In this document: positions 53,465-62,779 of the stretch, piece after piece
Layout of the letters: each line of letters opens with the position of its first letter
Position numbering within the stretch: position 1 is the first letter of the stretch
Assembly (NCBI RefSeq): GCF_007673095.1
Contig: NZ_VDYZ01000004.1
Coordinates: 166,279 to 230,278, forward strand
Source: Corynebacterium glyciniphilum AJ 3170
GTDB taxonomy: Bacteria > Actinomycetota > Actinomycetes > Mycobacteriales > Mycobacteriaceae
DNA: 64,000 bases
Reading direction: 5' to 3'
Translations under genes and position numbers: made by a program
Notes under the pieces: generated by a model
Seen by the model: the letters and a program-made list of their open reading frames with translations, nothing else
The model's database searches: none
What the model was told of the DNA's origin: nothing

Positions 53465-56235
53465 GAGAAGTCCCCCTGGGCGCCGGTGATCAGCGGGTAG
53501 TCGGTGTAGACGGCGTTCTTCTCCGGGAAGAATCCGGTGGTGCGCGCGTCACGGAGGTCGTCGGTGTAGCGCGCCGTGGTGTCCTCGTCATAGGGAGAGG
53601 CTGGTGAGGTGCCCTTCTTCGGCTTCTCCCATACCTGCCAGTCCTCCTGGATGACCAGGTTGCCGAGGTCGGTGACGCGCCCGGTACGGAGGTCGTCGAG
53701 GATGCGATTGAGGCCGGTGACCGCGCGGTTCCAGAGCTCATCGGTGTCGGTGGCGCCGGTCTCGGAGGGGTCGACGGAGAGCGTCTCGGGTGCCCCGAAG
53801 CGTTCGTCGGTGGTGTCGAGCCGGTTGTCGCGCAGGTTGAAGTAGGCGACGGGTACATCGGCCAGATGGTGCAGGGAGTGCTCGTCGGCGACGGAGGCGG
53901 CGTACACCGCGAGCTGGAGTGCGGTACCGTCCTGCACGGCGTCCCGGTACTTTTTCTTGGCGAAGGTGTATTTCAGGTCGATCACGCCGGGGGTTCCGTC
54001 CGCCATGATCACATCCATGTCCCGCAGACCGCCGAGTTCGAGGTCGCCCCCGGCACCGTGACTTCCCGCGAGGGTGGTGGTGAAGGAGGCTTCGACGGCG
54101 CGGATGCGGATTCCGGCGTCGGCGAGGGTGGTGAACAGTCCGGCGATGGACTGTTCGGCCAGCGCGAGGGTGGTGCCGAGCTCACGGCTGCGTCCGGGCA
54201 TCTGCAGCTCGGCGGCGTACCAGGGGAGCAGTCGCCGGAGTTCGGCGGCGATCTCGTCGTGGTCTGCGGGGATCGTCACCGCACCGTCGGTGTCAGCGTC
54301 TGTGGCAGCAACGGTGTCGAGGTGCCGGTTGACGATGTTCTCGACGACTGTGTGCAGCCAGGTGCCGACCATCTGATTGCCGGACGGGATGGTGGCGAGA
54401 CCGCCGGCCCGGATACCGAGGCGCCGTTCCAACAACCATTCCAGCGGGTGCACCAGGAGCTTCTCCCACTGGGAGAAGCTGATGCGGGTGGGCAGGAGGT
54501 GATCTCCCGGGGTCAGGCTGCGGGAGACCGGGTCCGGGACGCCGATGCTGACCGGCCCGGGGAGGCTCCGGTGTTCCTCGGGGAGGTCGCCGGAAAGAGT
54601 GACCTGCTCACGGCCCTGCCGGTGCAGGTCGTCGATGAGGAAGGTCAGGGCGGGGTGCTGCGAGGCGGATTCCCCGTTGACCGTGTCCACGGTCAGCGCG
54701 GTGACGTTCCGGCGACGGCGGAGAGCACGGAGCTGGGAGTCCAGCGTGAGGCGGGCGTCGGCCTCGGGATCGGGCAGGTCGACGCCGTTGGCTGTCAACC
54801 ATTCGAGTTCATCGGGTCGAACCGTGTCGCGGGGCGCGGCTGCATCGTCCACCGGAAGCCACCAGACGACTTGAGCACTGCCGGTACCCAGGTGCGCGGG
54901 ATCGGTGGCGACGTCGGCGAGGTCATCGGCGCCGGCCTGGACGCTGATGCCGCCGGTGCCGGTGAACTCGGCGATGACCTGGTCGAGTTCACGGGAGGAG
55001 ATGCGTTCGCCGAGGAGGCTGATCAGTTCGCGCAGCGGGGCGATTCTGCTTCCGACATCGGAGGAGACCGACCGCCCACGCCCCTGCGAGGTGAACTGGC
55101 GTTGCAGCCATTCCAGGTGGAAGGCGACGTCGGCGGTGTCGAACCCGTTGTCGTCGGAGAGGGGACGGTGCCGGATGAGGATGTCGAAGTCGGTGATCTT
55201 CTGGGCCGTGCCGGGGTGGTCGGCGCTGGCGGCGAGAGCGTCGGACACCGCAGCTTCCCAGGCTGGACCACCGACACCGGGCTGCTCGTTGAGGGCGTCA
55301 ATCAGGCGGCTACGTAGGGGAGCGGGAACGAGCGGCGTGGTCTTCTCGTCGACGGTGATGCTGGTGTTCAGCAGACCGACCAGGGCGTGGATGTCGTGCG
55401 GGGCGGTCATGGCCCGCAGATACAGCGGGATCACCTGGGCGTAGGAGGACGCCTGCCGGCTGGCGACGCCGAGGGGCGGGTGGCCGATGCGCACGCGTTC
55501 CCGGTCCAGCAGGGACGTGGAGGTACCGGCGATGATGGTGTGCCGGGTGGACGCGTCGTGCAGGTCGGCGAGGCGGCTGGCCGCAATCGGTGCGGCGTCC
55601 CACACCGTGTCTGACGAGATCAGCGTGAGGGCCTCCAGAGGTGCCGGCGCCGGGAGCTCGTGGAGCTCGACGCCGAAGTCCTGCAGGTGTCCCAGGATCC
55701 GTGTCCAGACGGGTGACAGATCGGCGAGCTGACCGTCGAGATCTATCCGGTTGATCCCCAGAGGCCAGGAGTCACCCGAGTCGACGAGATGAGCGAGGGC
55801 GAGATCGACCTGGCGCAGGACATCGGCGGGACCCGGGGACCAGCCGGGCTCGTCGTCCAGGTGCTGCTCGACAGTGCTGAGCACCTGTAGACGGTGGGGC
55901 ATGTCAGCCGTGGGGGTTGTCCCGTCCCATCCCGCACTGACCAGGCTGTCGCGCCAGGACAACAGCTCCCGCGCCACCGTCCACGGGTCGGCCCGGAAAC
56001 TCGCCACCGGCCAGGCGTGCTGGTCGCTGTTCTCCAGTATCCGGCCGAGCACGGACCGGTAGGCCGCGATGCGCATGGGAGCGTCGCATTCCGGTGCGGA
56101 GAGCGCCAGCCGGGTGGCGAGGATGTCGGTGAGCTGGTGCGGGCCGGTCGTCACTGATCCGAGACCGCCGGGCGTGGTGGTGGCGGGGTCGACCCAGCGG
56201 GCGCCGTCGAAGCCCCAGCCGAAGGTGATGTGCAT
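53461..56235 (-). CDS. PD-(D/E)XK nuclease, AddB-like partner of the helicase
   Basis: 924 residues. The C-terminal nuclease motif is DMDVIMADGTPGVIDLKYTF (about 735–755), followed by QLAVYA. The N-terminal part lacks a Walker A, unlike Bacillus AddB, and only one cysteine is evident, so no Fe-S cluster of the AddB type. The first gene of the operon starts at the ATG 56235; minus-strand TACTCT (56243–56248) ends 7 nt away, giving a leaderless mRNA. A role as nuclease or Chi-recognition partner is inferred from gene pairing. Confidence 0.84.
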   Translation of the reverse strand: MHITFGWGFDGARWVDPATTTPGGLGSVTTGPHQLTDILATRLALSAPECDAPMRIAAYRSVLGRILENSDQHAWPVASFRADPWTVARELLSWRDSLVSAGWDGTTPTADMPHRLQVLSTVEQHLDDEPGWSPGPADVLRQVDLALAHLVDSGDSWPLGINRIDLDGQLADLSPVWTRILGHLQDFGVELHELPAPAPLEALTLISSDTVWDAAPIAASRLADLHDASTRHTIIAGTSTSLLDRERVRIGHPPLGVASRQASSYAQVIPLYLRAMTAPHDIHALVGLLNTSITVDEKTTPLVPAPLRSRLIDALNEQPGVGGPAWEAAVSDALAASADHPGTAQKITDFDILIRHRPLSDDNGFDTADVAFHLEWLQRQFTSQGRGRSVSSDVGSRIAPLRELISLLGERISSRELDQVIAEFTGTGGISVQAGADDLADVATDPAHLGTGSAQVVWWLPVDDAAAPRDTVRPDELEWLTANGVDLPDPEADARLTLDSQLRALRRRRNVTALTVDTVNGESASQHPALTFLIDDLHRQGREQVTLSGDLPEEHRSLPGPVSIGVPDPVSRSLTPGDHLLPTRISFSQWEKLLVHPLEWLLERRLGIRAGGLATIPSGNQMVGTWLHTVVENIVNRHLDTVAATDADTDGAVTIPADHDEIAAELRRLLPWYAAELQMPGRSRELGTTLALAEQSIAGLFTTLADAGIRIRAVEASFTTTLAGSHGAGGDLELGGLRDMDVIMADGTPGVIDLKYTFAKKKYRDAVQDGTALQLAVYAASVADEHSLHHLADVPVAYFNLRDNRLDTTDERFGAPETLSVDPSETGATDTDELWNRAVTGLNRILDDLRTGRVTDLGNLVIQEDWQVWEKPKKGTSPASPYDEDTTARYTDDLRDARTTGFFPEKNAVYTDYPLITGAQGDFS

Positions 56236-56290
56236 GTCCTACAGAGTAGCGGTCGGGTCGGACATGAAAACCCTGAGTGTTCGCTCAGCA

Positions 56291-56326
56291 GAAAACCCCG
56301 CACCCGGTGTGAACCGGGAGCGGGGT
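56291..56326 (-). terminator. Terminator of rpsT
   Basis: On the minus strand CCCCGCTCCCGGT and ACCGGGTGCGGGG form a 13-bp stem with one mismatch (T:T) and a 4-nt loop, followed by TTTTCT. Confidence 0.88.
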
Positions 56327-56349
56327 CGTTCTCGCTGGAGAAAGCGGGA

Positions 56350-56616
56350 TTAGCCCTCGAGCTTGTTCAGCTGGGCAGCCAGGCCGGACTTCTTGTTGGC
56401 CGCGTTGTTCTTGTGGATGACACCCTTGGTGGCAGCCTTGTCGTACAGGCGGTTGGTGATGCGCAGCTGTGCGGTGGCGGCAGCCTTGTCGCCGGCGGTG
56501 ACGGCAGCCTCGAACTTGCGGGTCTCGGTGCGCAGGCGGGAGCGGACAGCCTGGTTGCGCTGGCGGGCGGCCTCGTTGGTGAGGACGCGCTTCTTCTGCT
56601 GCTTGATGTTAGCCAT
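56350..56616 (-). CDS. rpsT: 30S ribosomal protein S20
   Basis: 88 residues, standard length, beginning [21 protein letters not shown], a 16S rRNA-binding helical protein. AGAGGT lies 8 nt before the ATG at 56616. It is followed by a clear terminator, and the AddB-like gene after it has its own promoter. Confidence 0.97.
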   Translation of the reverse strand: MANIKQQKKRVLTNEAARQRNQAVRSRLRTETRKFEAAVTAGDKAAATAQLRITNRLYDKAATKGVIHKNNAANKKSGLAAQLNKLEG

Positions 56617-56994
56617 ACGGCTTACCTCTTTCTGAACGGTGAATCGGTGATCGTTCGCCACTTCCACCCGGGTGAGCCGTGTGCACGGTCTCTGACAACC
56701 GACCCAAGGTCCTGCCGGTTGCGGTGCACACGCCGCGAGTGGTCGCGGGTCAACCTGATGAACACTACCAGTTCGGTGGGGAGGGTAGAAATCCAGGCGT
56801 ACCAGGACGGTCGCTGTGGTGGTGGCAGACCTGCGGGCGCACCGGCAGAGGCAACAGGCGGTTCAGCGGCAGAATCCGACCAGGTGCTCTGCCGGTGGAC
56901 CGTTACCTCTGCCAGGTGTCCGGAGCCCGGGGCCCGAACGGTGGAACAGAACAGCACAGAACAGGGCACCATGTCTGGGCAGTCCTTCGAACAG
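56617..56994. other. rpsT upstream region, no gene seen
   Basis: 378 bp between rpsT and the unknown gene at 56995. I find no credible coding region, RNA gene or terminator. A minus-strand TAGTGT near 56762 could be an rpsT -10, which would give a leader of about 140 nt, plausible for ribosomal protein autoregulation. Confidence 0.35.
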
Positions 56995-58014
56995 TCACGG
57001 CTCATTCAGGTCACGGGTCCGCCGGTCATCCGCCGGCGGGTACACCATGCGCTGCGGCATGGCTCCGGTGAGCATCGCCTCGATCTCCGCGGCGGCGTCC
57101 ATCACCGCACGCCACCGGAACTCCTTCGGCAACCGGTCCACCGCGCCCAGCGCGCCCGAATCCGGGAGGTGGGGAATCAGGCCGGCCCGCGCGAACGCCA
57201 CCATGCCCGCCGTCATCGCCTCCTGGGCCTGCACTTCGGTGAAGTGACGGCTGGTCAGCAGGTCCGGATCCACCAGGCGGGATGGCAGCCACCAGTGACT
57301 CGTCGTGGGCATGTCCGGCGGCCACGGCATTGCACTGTCCGACCACGTACGGGGATCCGACCAGACCTGTGGGGCGTGCGCCAGGAAGATATGGCCCAGC
57401 ACCTCCGCAATGACGGCGAGGGCCTCGGCGGCGCCTGGACCGCCGAGCTCCGGGGCGATACGCAGTACGTACCACGCCGATGACGTGTCCACGTCCACCG
57501 GCGGGACGGTACCCGGCAGTGCGGTGTGCACGTTGAGGGTGAAGGGGCCGGTGCGCTCGACCTGTGCCGGGTCGTCCTGTATCTCCACGACCATGCCGAT
57601 GCTGTGCAGACGGTGGACGAGGGTGGGCCAGACATCCTCCGTGGCGAGCATCGGGGTCTCGTTCTGCCGGTAGCCGGAGTCCTCGATATCGGCGATGAGG
57701 TCGATGTCGAGCACGTAGGTTTCCGACAGGGAGACACGCGCGGCACCGTCGGCGGCGCGGTAACCGTTGGAGTAGGCCTCGATCTCCGGCACGAGACGGG
57801 CAGTGCGTGCGGTGGTGGGTGCGTTGTGGCGGTAGCGGGCGCGGTACCGGCGGAAGATCTGCATCGTGGCCTCGACGGCGTCGGACAACGGCAGGTCGCG
57901 CTGGCGCACAGCGAAGTCGAGCAAGACGGGGACGGTGGCGTTGCGTTCCCGGGCGTTGCGGAGGCTCCACATCTCGATCTCGAGGGCCTCGAAGGGGGTC
58001 ATGCTTTTCGTCAT
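56995..58014 (-). CDS. Protein of unknown function
   Basis: 339 residues from the ATG at 58014, with an AGGAAGG region upstream and a TACTAT -10 near 58048. I do not recognise it. It is soluble and has a central segment AEVLGHIFLAH followed by WWLPSRLVDP. That order faintly recalls ImmA/IrrE proteins (HEXXH then a helix with E and LLMP), but the histidine-glutamate pair is not intact. Codon use is like the neighbours. It lies between rpsT and the alkylation-repair genes. Confidence 0.78.
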   Translation of the reverse strand: MTKSMTPFEALEIEMWSLRNARERNATVPVLLDFAVRQRDLPLSDAVEATMQIFRRYRARYRHNAPTTARTARLVPEIEAYSNGYRAADGAARVSLSETYVLDIDLIADIEDSGYRQNETPMLATEDVWPTLVHRLHSIGMVVEIQDDPAQVERTGPFTLNVHTALPGTVPPVDVDTSSAWYVLRIAPELGGPGAAEALAVIAEVLGHIFLAHAPQVWSDPRTWSDSAMPWPPDMPTTSHWWLPSRLVDPDLLTSRHFTEVQAQEAMTAGMVAFARAGLIPHLPDSGALGAVDRLPKEFRWRAVMDAAAEIEAMLTGAMPQRMVYPPADDRRTRDLNEP

Positions 58015-58060
58015 CGTGTCTTCGCCTGCCTTCCTGTTTTGCAGACGATAGTACACGTGT

Positions 58061-58693
58061 CTACCAGGGATCTCCGGTACTTTTCCCGTCTGCGTCCCAG
58101 AGCCCGGAGCATCCGCGCCGGTGCGAGCCGGTCAGGTGGGTATCGACCAGGCCGACAGCCTCCATCAGGGCGAACATGGTTGTCGGGCCGACGAGGACGA
58201 ATCCCTCCTTCTTCAGCGCCTTCGACAGCGCGACAGACTCCGGTGAGGTGGTCGGGACGTCCTCCATACGCTCGGGGATCGGCGTGCGCTCCGGACGAAA
58301 GGACCAGACGAACTCGGCCAGCCCGGTGCCCGCGCCGTAGCGTCCCCGCAGCGCGACGGTGGCTCGCGCATTGGTGATGGTCGCCCGGATCTTGCGGGCG
58401 TTGCGCACGATGCCGGCGTCCTGCATCAGGGCGTCGTACTCCGCCTCACCGAAGCCGGCGACCGCGTCCGGGTCGAAGTCGTCGAAGGCGGCGCGGAAGG
58501 CGGGACGTTTACGCAGGATCGTCGCCCAGCTCAACCCGGACTGGAACGCCTCCAGGCTGATGCGTTCAAACAGCCCACGTTCATCGGTGACCGGCACGCC
58601 CCACTCGGTGTCGTAGTACTCGCGCAGCAGGTCGGACGACCCCGCCCACGCAGGGCGTGCCAACCCGTCCGGCCCGGTCACCAGGGCGCTCAT
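58061..58693 (-). CDS. tag: DNA-3-methyladenine glycosylase I, zinc ligands altered
   Basis: 210 residues. It removes 3-methyladenine from DNA. The family core is clear: YDTEWGVPV, ISLEAFQSGLSWATILRKR, QDAGIVRNARKI, VWSFRP, LSKALKKEGFVLVGPTT. However, the four Zn ligands of E. coli Tag (Cys4, His17, His175, Cys179) appear as non-Cys, Tyr (REYYDTEWG), His and Ser (VDTHLTGS), so zinc binding is probably lost. It overlaps alkB by ATGA, so the two are translated together. Confidence 0.91.
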   Translation of the reverse strand: MSALVTGPDGLARPAWAGSSDLLREYYDTEWGVPVTDERGLFERISLEAFQSGLSWATILRKRPAFRAAFDDFDPDAVAGFGEAEYDALMQDAGIVRNARKIRATITNARATVALRGRYGAGTGLAEFVWSFRPERTPIPERMEDVPTTSPESVALSKALKKEGFVLVGPTTMFALMEAVGLVDTHLTGSHRRGCSGLWDADGKSTGDPW

Positions 58694-59358
58694 CCCCTCA
58701 ACCCCGTCTGACGCAGCGTGATGTTCAACCGGCCGTGGATCTCCAGCTCATAGGGGGCGGTATTGGGGTACACCTTGGTCACGCCGTGGTAGTTCTGCCG
58801 GGCGGGGCCGCCGAAGACGAACAGGTCGCCGGAGGCCAACCACAGGTCGGTGTAGGGACGGTTGCGGGTTTCGGCGTTGCCGAAGCGGAACCGGCAGGTG
58901 TCACCGATGGACAGCGACACCACGGGGGCATCCGAGCGCTCGTCGGCGTCACGGTGCATCCCCATCTTCGCCGCATCGAGGTAGTGGTTCACCAGGGCGA
59001 CGTCCGGGGTGTAGGACGCAGCGAGGGCGGCGTCACCGGTGGTCTCCGCCACCGCACGACGCCCCAGCTCGACCAGCCAGTCCGGCACGGGCAGGACGGG
59101 GGCGTTGTTCACGTCGACGGCGCGCCGGGTGTAGCGGCCGGGCGTCCAGTGCCAGCCGAGGCAGAGCATGGAGACACTCATCGGGTGCCCGTGGATCACC
59201 GGGGAGTTCGGCGGGACGGGGCCTTTCGCCCAGGCGGCGTACTGGGCGAGGATCCAGCGTTGTTGGGCGCTGTCGAGCCAGGCGGAGCGGTGGTGGGCGC
59301 CGTCGGGCAGGTCGGAGGCGGGAGCGTGCAGGTCGAACAGTGTGGGTTGGTCAGTCAT
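58690..59358 (-). CDS. alkB: Alpha-ketoglutarate-dependent DNA dealkylase AlkB
   Basis: 222 residues. Fe(II) ligands are the HxD in GMHRDADER and the histidine in NYHGVTK. The 2-oxoglutarate arginines are in GRLNITLRQTGL. It reverses N1-methyladenine and N3-methylcytosine lesions. It forms an operon with tag, a pairing that couples two repair routes for alkylated bases. The start at 59358 has no strong ribosome site. The preceding gene ends 39 nt upstream. Confidence 0.94.
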   Translation of the reverse strand: MTDQPTLFDLHAPASDLPDGAHHRSAWLDSAQQRWILAQYAAWAKGPVPPNSPVIHGHPMSVSMLCLGWHWTPGRYTRRAVDVNNAPVLPVPDWLVELGRRAVAETTGDAALAASYTPDVALVNHYLDAAKMGMHRDADERSDAPVVSLSIGDTCRFRFGNAETRNRPYTDLWLASGDLFVFGGPARQNYHGVTKVYPNTAPYELEIHGRLNITLRQTGLRG

Positions 59359-59397
59359 TCTGTCTCTGGTTGTAGCTGGAGGGGGAGGGGCGCGGGG

Positions 59398-59931
59398 TCA
59401 GGACCAGCCGTAGTTGCGGCGCAGGGCGTTGGCGAGGCGGTCGTAACGGCGCTCCGGCATGGACACGCCGCGGCGCTGGATGGAGGCCTCCGGGATCTCG
59501 ATGATGCGGTCGGCGCGGGCCCAGCACTCGTTGCCCCGCGGGTCCCACAGGCCGGCGCCGATGGCGACCCAGTTGTCGTCCTCGGCGTGCTCCGGGTTGG
59601 AGCTGATGAGCATGCCGAGCAGGGTGTGGCGGTTACGGCCCACGACCACGCAGGCGCGCAGTTCGGGGGTGGACTCGCGGTTGGGCAGGACGTGGTACCA
59701 GACGACCTCACCGGGGTCAGCTTGCCCATCCATGTCGGGGGCGTAGATGACCGGGCGGGCATGGTCTTCGGTGGGGGTGGTGACGGTGACGGCGCGGACG
59801 GCGGTCTCGGTGTGGGAGGACTGGTCGAGACCGAGATTGGCGTGGAGTTCGGACAAACCGTCGTCCATGTTGCCGCGGTGGTGGAAGTAGCGCTCGAGCA
59901 TCCGGCGCAGGGGATTCCGTACGGAATTCAT
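59398..59931 (-). CDS. PemK/MazF-like protein
   Basis: 177 residues. A SH3-like PemK fold is suggested by PGEVVWYHVLPNRE, RACVVVGRN and LLGMLISSNP. The ATG at 59931 follows minus-strand TAGAGT by 7 nt, predicting a leaderless mRNA. No antitoxin gene is adjacent, so it may be a domesticated RNase or a solitary PemK-like protein; similar genes sit near lepA in corynebacteria. RNase activity is not shown by sequence. Confidence 0.75.
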   Translation of the reverse strand: MNSVRNPLRRMLERYFHHRGNMDDGLSELHANLGLDQSSHTETAVRAVTVTTPTEDHARPVIYAPDMDGQADPGEVVWYHVLPNRESTPELRACVVVGRNRHTLLGMLISSNPEHAEDDNWVAIGAGLWDPRGNECWARADRIIEIPEASIQRRGVSMPERRYDRLANALRRNYGWS

Positions 59932-60040
59932 GGTGACCACTCTAGCGCGGGGGACGGACACGAACTGTGGGCGGTGGCCGCCGAACTACTGATTTTTAAG
60001 TATCGGAGCTACGGTCGAGCCACACCTTTCGACTTCTTCG

Positions 60041-60595
60041 TCAGGACGCTCGCCACCGTGGAACCTCTTCGCCGGCTTCATAGGTACATGTCATGGGGAC
60101 GCCGTTCTTGGTGTATCCGGTGGTTCCGGCCAGCGCTTTCTTGCACCAGGCACCCGGGGTGACAGGATCAGCGATGTTCGCTGATGCTGGGTAAACGGGG
60201 TCAGGTTCCGAGTGCTGCGCATTTCTAGGAGCGGGAGCCTCCAGTTGTGGTGCGTACGCATTGTCAGGCTGCGAAGCAAGGGGCTCATGGGGATCGGTAA
60301 GTTGAGTTGGGTCGGGGTCTGCGAGGCGAAACGTCGAAGTCTCTGGTGCCGGGTGCGTGCGTGGTGATGTCGAGGGTGCAGCAGCAAAGCTACCGAGGGC
60401 CGGTAGATCCTCGTAGAGGAGTCTATTGGCTTCTTCGACGAGACCGTCCGTCTCGTAGACTGATGTGCCCTGCGCGGCGGGACTGGAAGTCGATCGAAGC
60501 GGTTCATAAGTCGAGATTCTGAAAACTAAGACAGCCGTGACCAGCGCGGCGGCCACTGCGACGATGATCAGAAGTGTTTTCCGGGTAGTGGTCAT
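60041..60595 (-). CDS. Membrane-anchored secreted protein with C-terminal Cys motif
   Basis: 184 residues. One hydrophobic segment near the N-terminus (LLIIVAVAAALVTAVLVF) anchors the protein. A proline-rich, low-complexity stretch follows. The C-terminus carries two cysteines in AWCKKALAGTTGYTKNGVPM and TCTYEAG, a module seen at the ends of actinobacterial surface proteins. AGGA precedes the ATG at 60595. Base composition is lower in GC than the neighbours. Function is unknown. Confidence 0.75.
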   Translation of the reverse strand: MTTTRKTLLIIVAVAAALVTAVLVFRISTYEPLRSTSSPAAQGTSVYETDGLVEEANRLLYEDLPALGSFAAAPSTSPRTHPAPETSTFRLADPDPTQLTDPHEPLASQPDNAYAPQLEAPAPRNAQHSEPDPVYPASANIADPVTPGAWCKKALAGTTGYTKNGVPMTCTYEAGEEVPRWRAS

Positions 60596-60787
60596 GTCGA
60601 TCCTGTCACTCCAGTAAAAGCTATTTTTGGTATTTATATCACTCTCATTGCTGAGGTCTTCCGTCCGCCTAAGCTGTTCGTCGGCAATGGCTAAGACAGC
60701 TGGAAGTGGCAGCCTTTCCGGCAAGGTCGGGGCCGTTGAGACCGGCTGCGGAAACAGTGTCTTGGGGATGGAGCCCCCACGGCACGG

Positions 60788-60793
60788 TAGACT
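60788..60793 (+). promoter_or_regulatory. -10 element of lepA
   Basis: TAGACT 66 nt before the lepA ATG, leaving a leader that contains AGGAGG. Confidence 0.5.
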
Positions 60794-60859
60794 CGGCCTG
60801 ATATCTTCCTGCCGCGGCGATCCGTGGCGGGACCATGCACCACCAGGAGGACGACACCC

Positions 60860-62710
60860 ATGGCCCCCAAGCAGAAGAACTACGCCCGCGAGACGTTCAC
60901 TGACCCCTCGCGGATCCGGAACTTCTGCATCATCGCGCACATCGACCACGGCAAGTCCACCCTGGCCGATCGCATCCTGCAGATGTCCGGGGTCATCGAG
61001 GACCGTGACATGCGCGACCAGTACCTCGACAACATGGACATCGAGCGCGAGCGCGGCATTACCATCAAGGCGCAGAACGTGCGTCTGCCGTGGGTTCCGA
61101 AGACATGCGCCCACAAGGATGAGGAGCTGGTGCTTCACCTCATCGACACCCCCGGACACGTGGACTTCACCTACGAAGTCTCCCGCGCACTTGAGGCGTG
61201 TGAGGGCGCGATCCTGCTGGTGGACGCCGCCCAGGGCATCGAGGCGCAGACACTGGCGAACCTGTACCTGGCGATGGAGAAGGACCTGGAGATCATCCCG
61301 GTCCTCAACAAGATCGACCTGCCGGCCGCGGACCCGGACAAGTACGCCCTGGAGATCGCTAACATCATCGGTTGCGAGCCAGACGAGGTCATGCGCATCT
61401 CGGCGAAGACCGGTGAGGGCATCCCCGACATGATCGACAAGGTCTGCGAGCTGGTCCCGCACCCCGAGGGCGATCAGGACGCCCCGGCCCGCGCGCTGAT
61501 CTTCGACTCCGTCTACGACATCTTCCGCGGTGTGGTGACATACATCCGCATGATGGACGGGACGCTGGAGCCGCGCCAGAAGATCCAGATGATGTCCACC
61601 GGTGCCACGCATGAGGCACAGGAAGTCGGCATCATCTCCCCGAAGCCCGAGAAGTCCAAGGGGCTGGGCGTGGGGGAGGTGGGCTACATCATCACCGGCG
61701 CGAAGGACGTCCGCCAGTCGAAGGTGGGTGACACGGTCACCTGGGCCGTGAACGGCGCAGACGAGCCACTGACCGGCTACCGCGAGCCCACACCGATGGT
61801 GTACTCGGGGCTGTTCCCGATCTCGGCGAACCAGTACCCGGAGCTACGCGAGGCCATCGAGAAGCTGCAGTTGAACGATGCGTCGCTGACGTTTGAGCCG
61901 GAGACCTCCACTGCCCTGGGCTTTGGCTTCCGTTGCGGCTTCCTGGGCTTGCTTCATATGGAGATCACGCGCGACCGTCTGGAGCGCGAGTTCGACCTGG
62001 ACCTGATCTCGACCGCACCGTCTGTGGTCTACCGTGTGGTGGGGGAAGACGGGACGGAGATGCATGTTCAGAACCCGTCGGACTGGCCGGAGGGCAAGTT
62101 GCGGGAGGTCTATGAGCCGATGGTGGATCTTACGGTCATTGTGCCGGAGGAATTCCTCGGTGGAACGATGGAGCTGTGTCAGTCGAAACGTGGCCAGATG
62201 AAGAACATGGACTTCTTGTCGACGGACCGGGTGGAGCTGCGATACCGGATGCCGCTGGGAGAGATCGTGTTCGACTTCTTCGACATGCTGAAGTCCCGGA
62301 CGAAGGGCTACGCCTCGCTGAACTACGAGGAGAACGGCGAGCAGGAGGCTGACCTGGTGAAGGTGGACATCCTGCTGCAGGGGGAGCCGGTAGACGCGTT
62401 CAGTGCGATCGTGCACCGGGACCACGCGCTGCACTACGGCAACAAGATGACGAAGAAGCTCAAGGAGCTGATCCCTCGCCAGCAGTTCGAGGTGCCGGTG
62501 CAGGCCGCGATCGGCGCGAAGGTGATTTCTCGGACGAATATTCGCGCTTTGCGTAAGGATGTCCTGAGCAAGTGCTACGGTGGCGACATTTCCCGTAAGA
62601 AGAAGCTGCTGGAGAAGCAGAAGGAAGGCAAGAAGCGTATGAAGTCCATCGGGTCGGTGTCCGTCCCACAGGAGGCGTTTGTTGCTGCGTTGAGTACGGA
62701 CGAGGGTTAG
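60860..62710 (+). CDS. lepA: Elongation factor 4 (LepA)
   Basis: 616 residues, a ribosomal back-translocase GTPase. G1 [16 protein letters not shown] and DTPGHVDF define the G domain, and the C-terminal LepA-specific domain ends with [21 protein letters not shown]. The ATG at 60860 has AGGAGG upstream. Sequence after the stop becomes AT-rich. Confidence 0.97.
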   Translation: MAPKQKNYARETFTDPSRIRNFCIIAHIDHGKSTLADRILQMSGVIEDRDMRDQYLDNMDIERERGITIKAQNVRLPWVPKTCAHKDEELVLHLIDTPGHVDFTYEVSRALEACEGAILLVDAAQGIEAQTLANLYLAMEKDLEIIPVLNKIDLPAADPDKYALEIANIIGCEPDEVMRISAKTGEGIPDMIDKVCELVPHPEGDQDAPARALIFDSVYDIFRGVVTYIRMMDGTLEPRQKIQMMSTGATHEAQEVGIISPKPEKSKGLGVGEVGYIITGAKDVRQSKVGDTVTWAVNGADEPLTGYREPTPMVYSGLFPISANQYPELREAIEKLQLNDASLTFEPETSTALGFGFRCGFLGLLHMEITRDRLEREFDLDLISTAPSVVYRVVGEDGTEMHVQNPSDWPEGKLREVYEPMVDLTVIVPEEFLGGTMELCQSKRGQMKNMDFLSTDRVELRYRMPLGEIVFDFFDMLKSRTKGYASLNYEENGEQEADLVKVDILLQGEPVDAFSAIVHRDHALHYGNKMTKKLKELIPRQQFEVPVQAAIGAKVISRTNIRALRKDVLSKCYGGDISRKKKLLEKQKEGKKRMKSIGSVSVPQEAFVAALSTDEG

Positions 62711-62779
62711 AGCAGATCACTCCTGATACAAGAGACGATAACATTCTTTGCGCTTTTTAGGCTCTGTTGAAGGAAAATC

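Noticed and set aside
62711..62779. Terminator after lepA
   Set aside because: A T-run is present but no stem precedes it.
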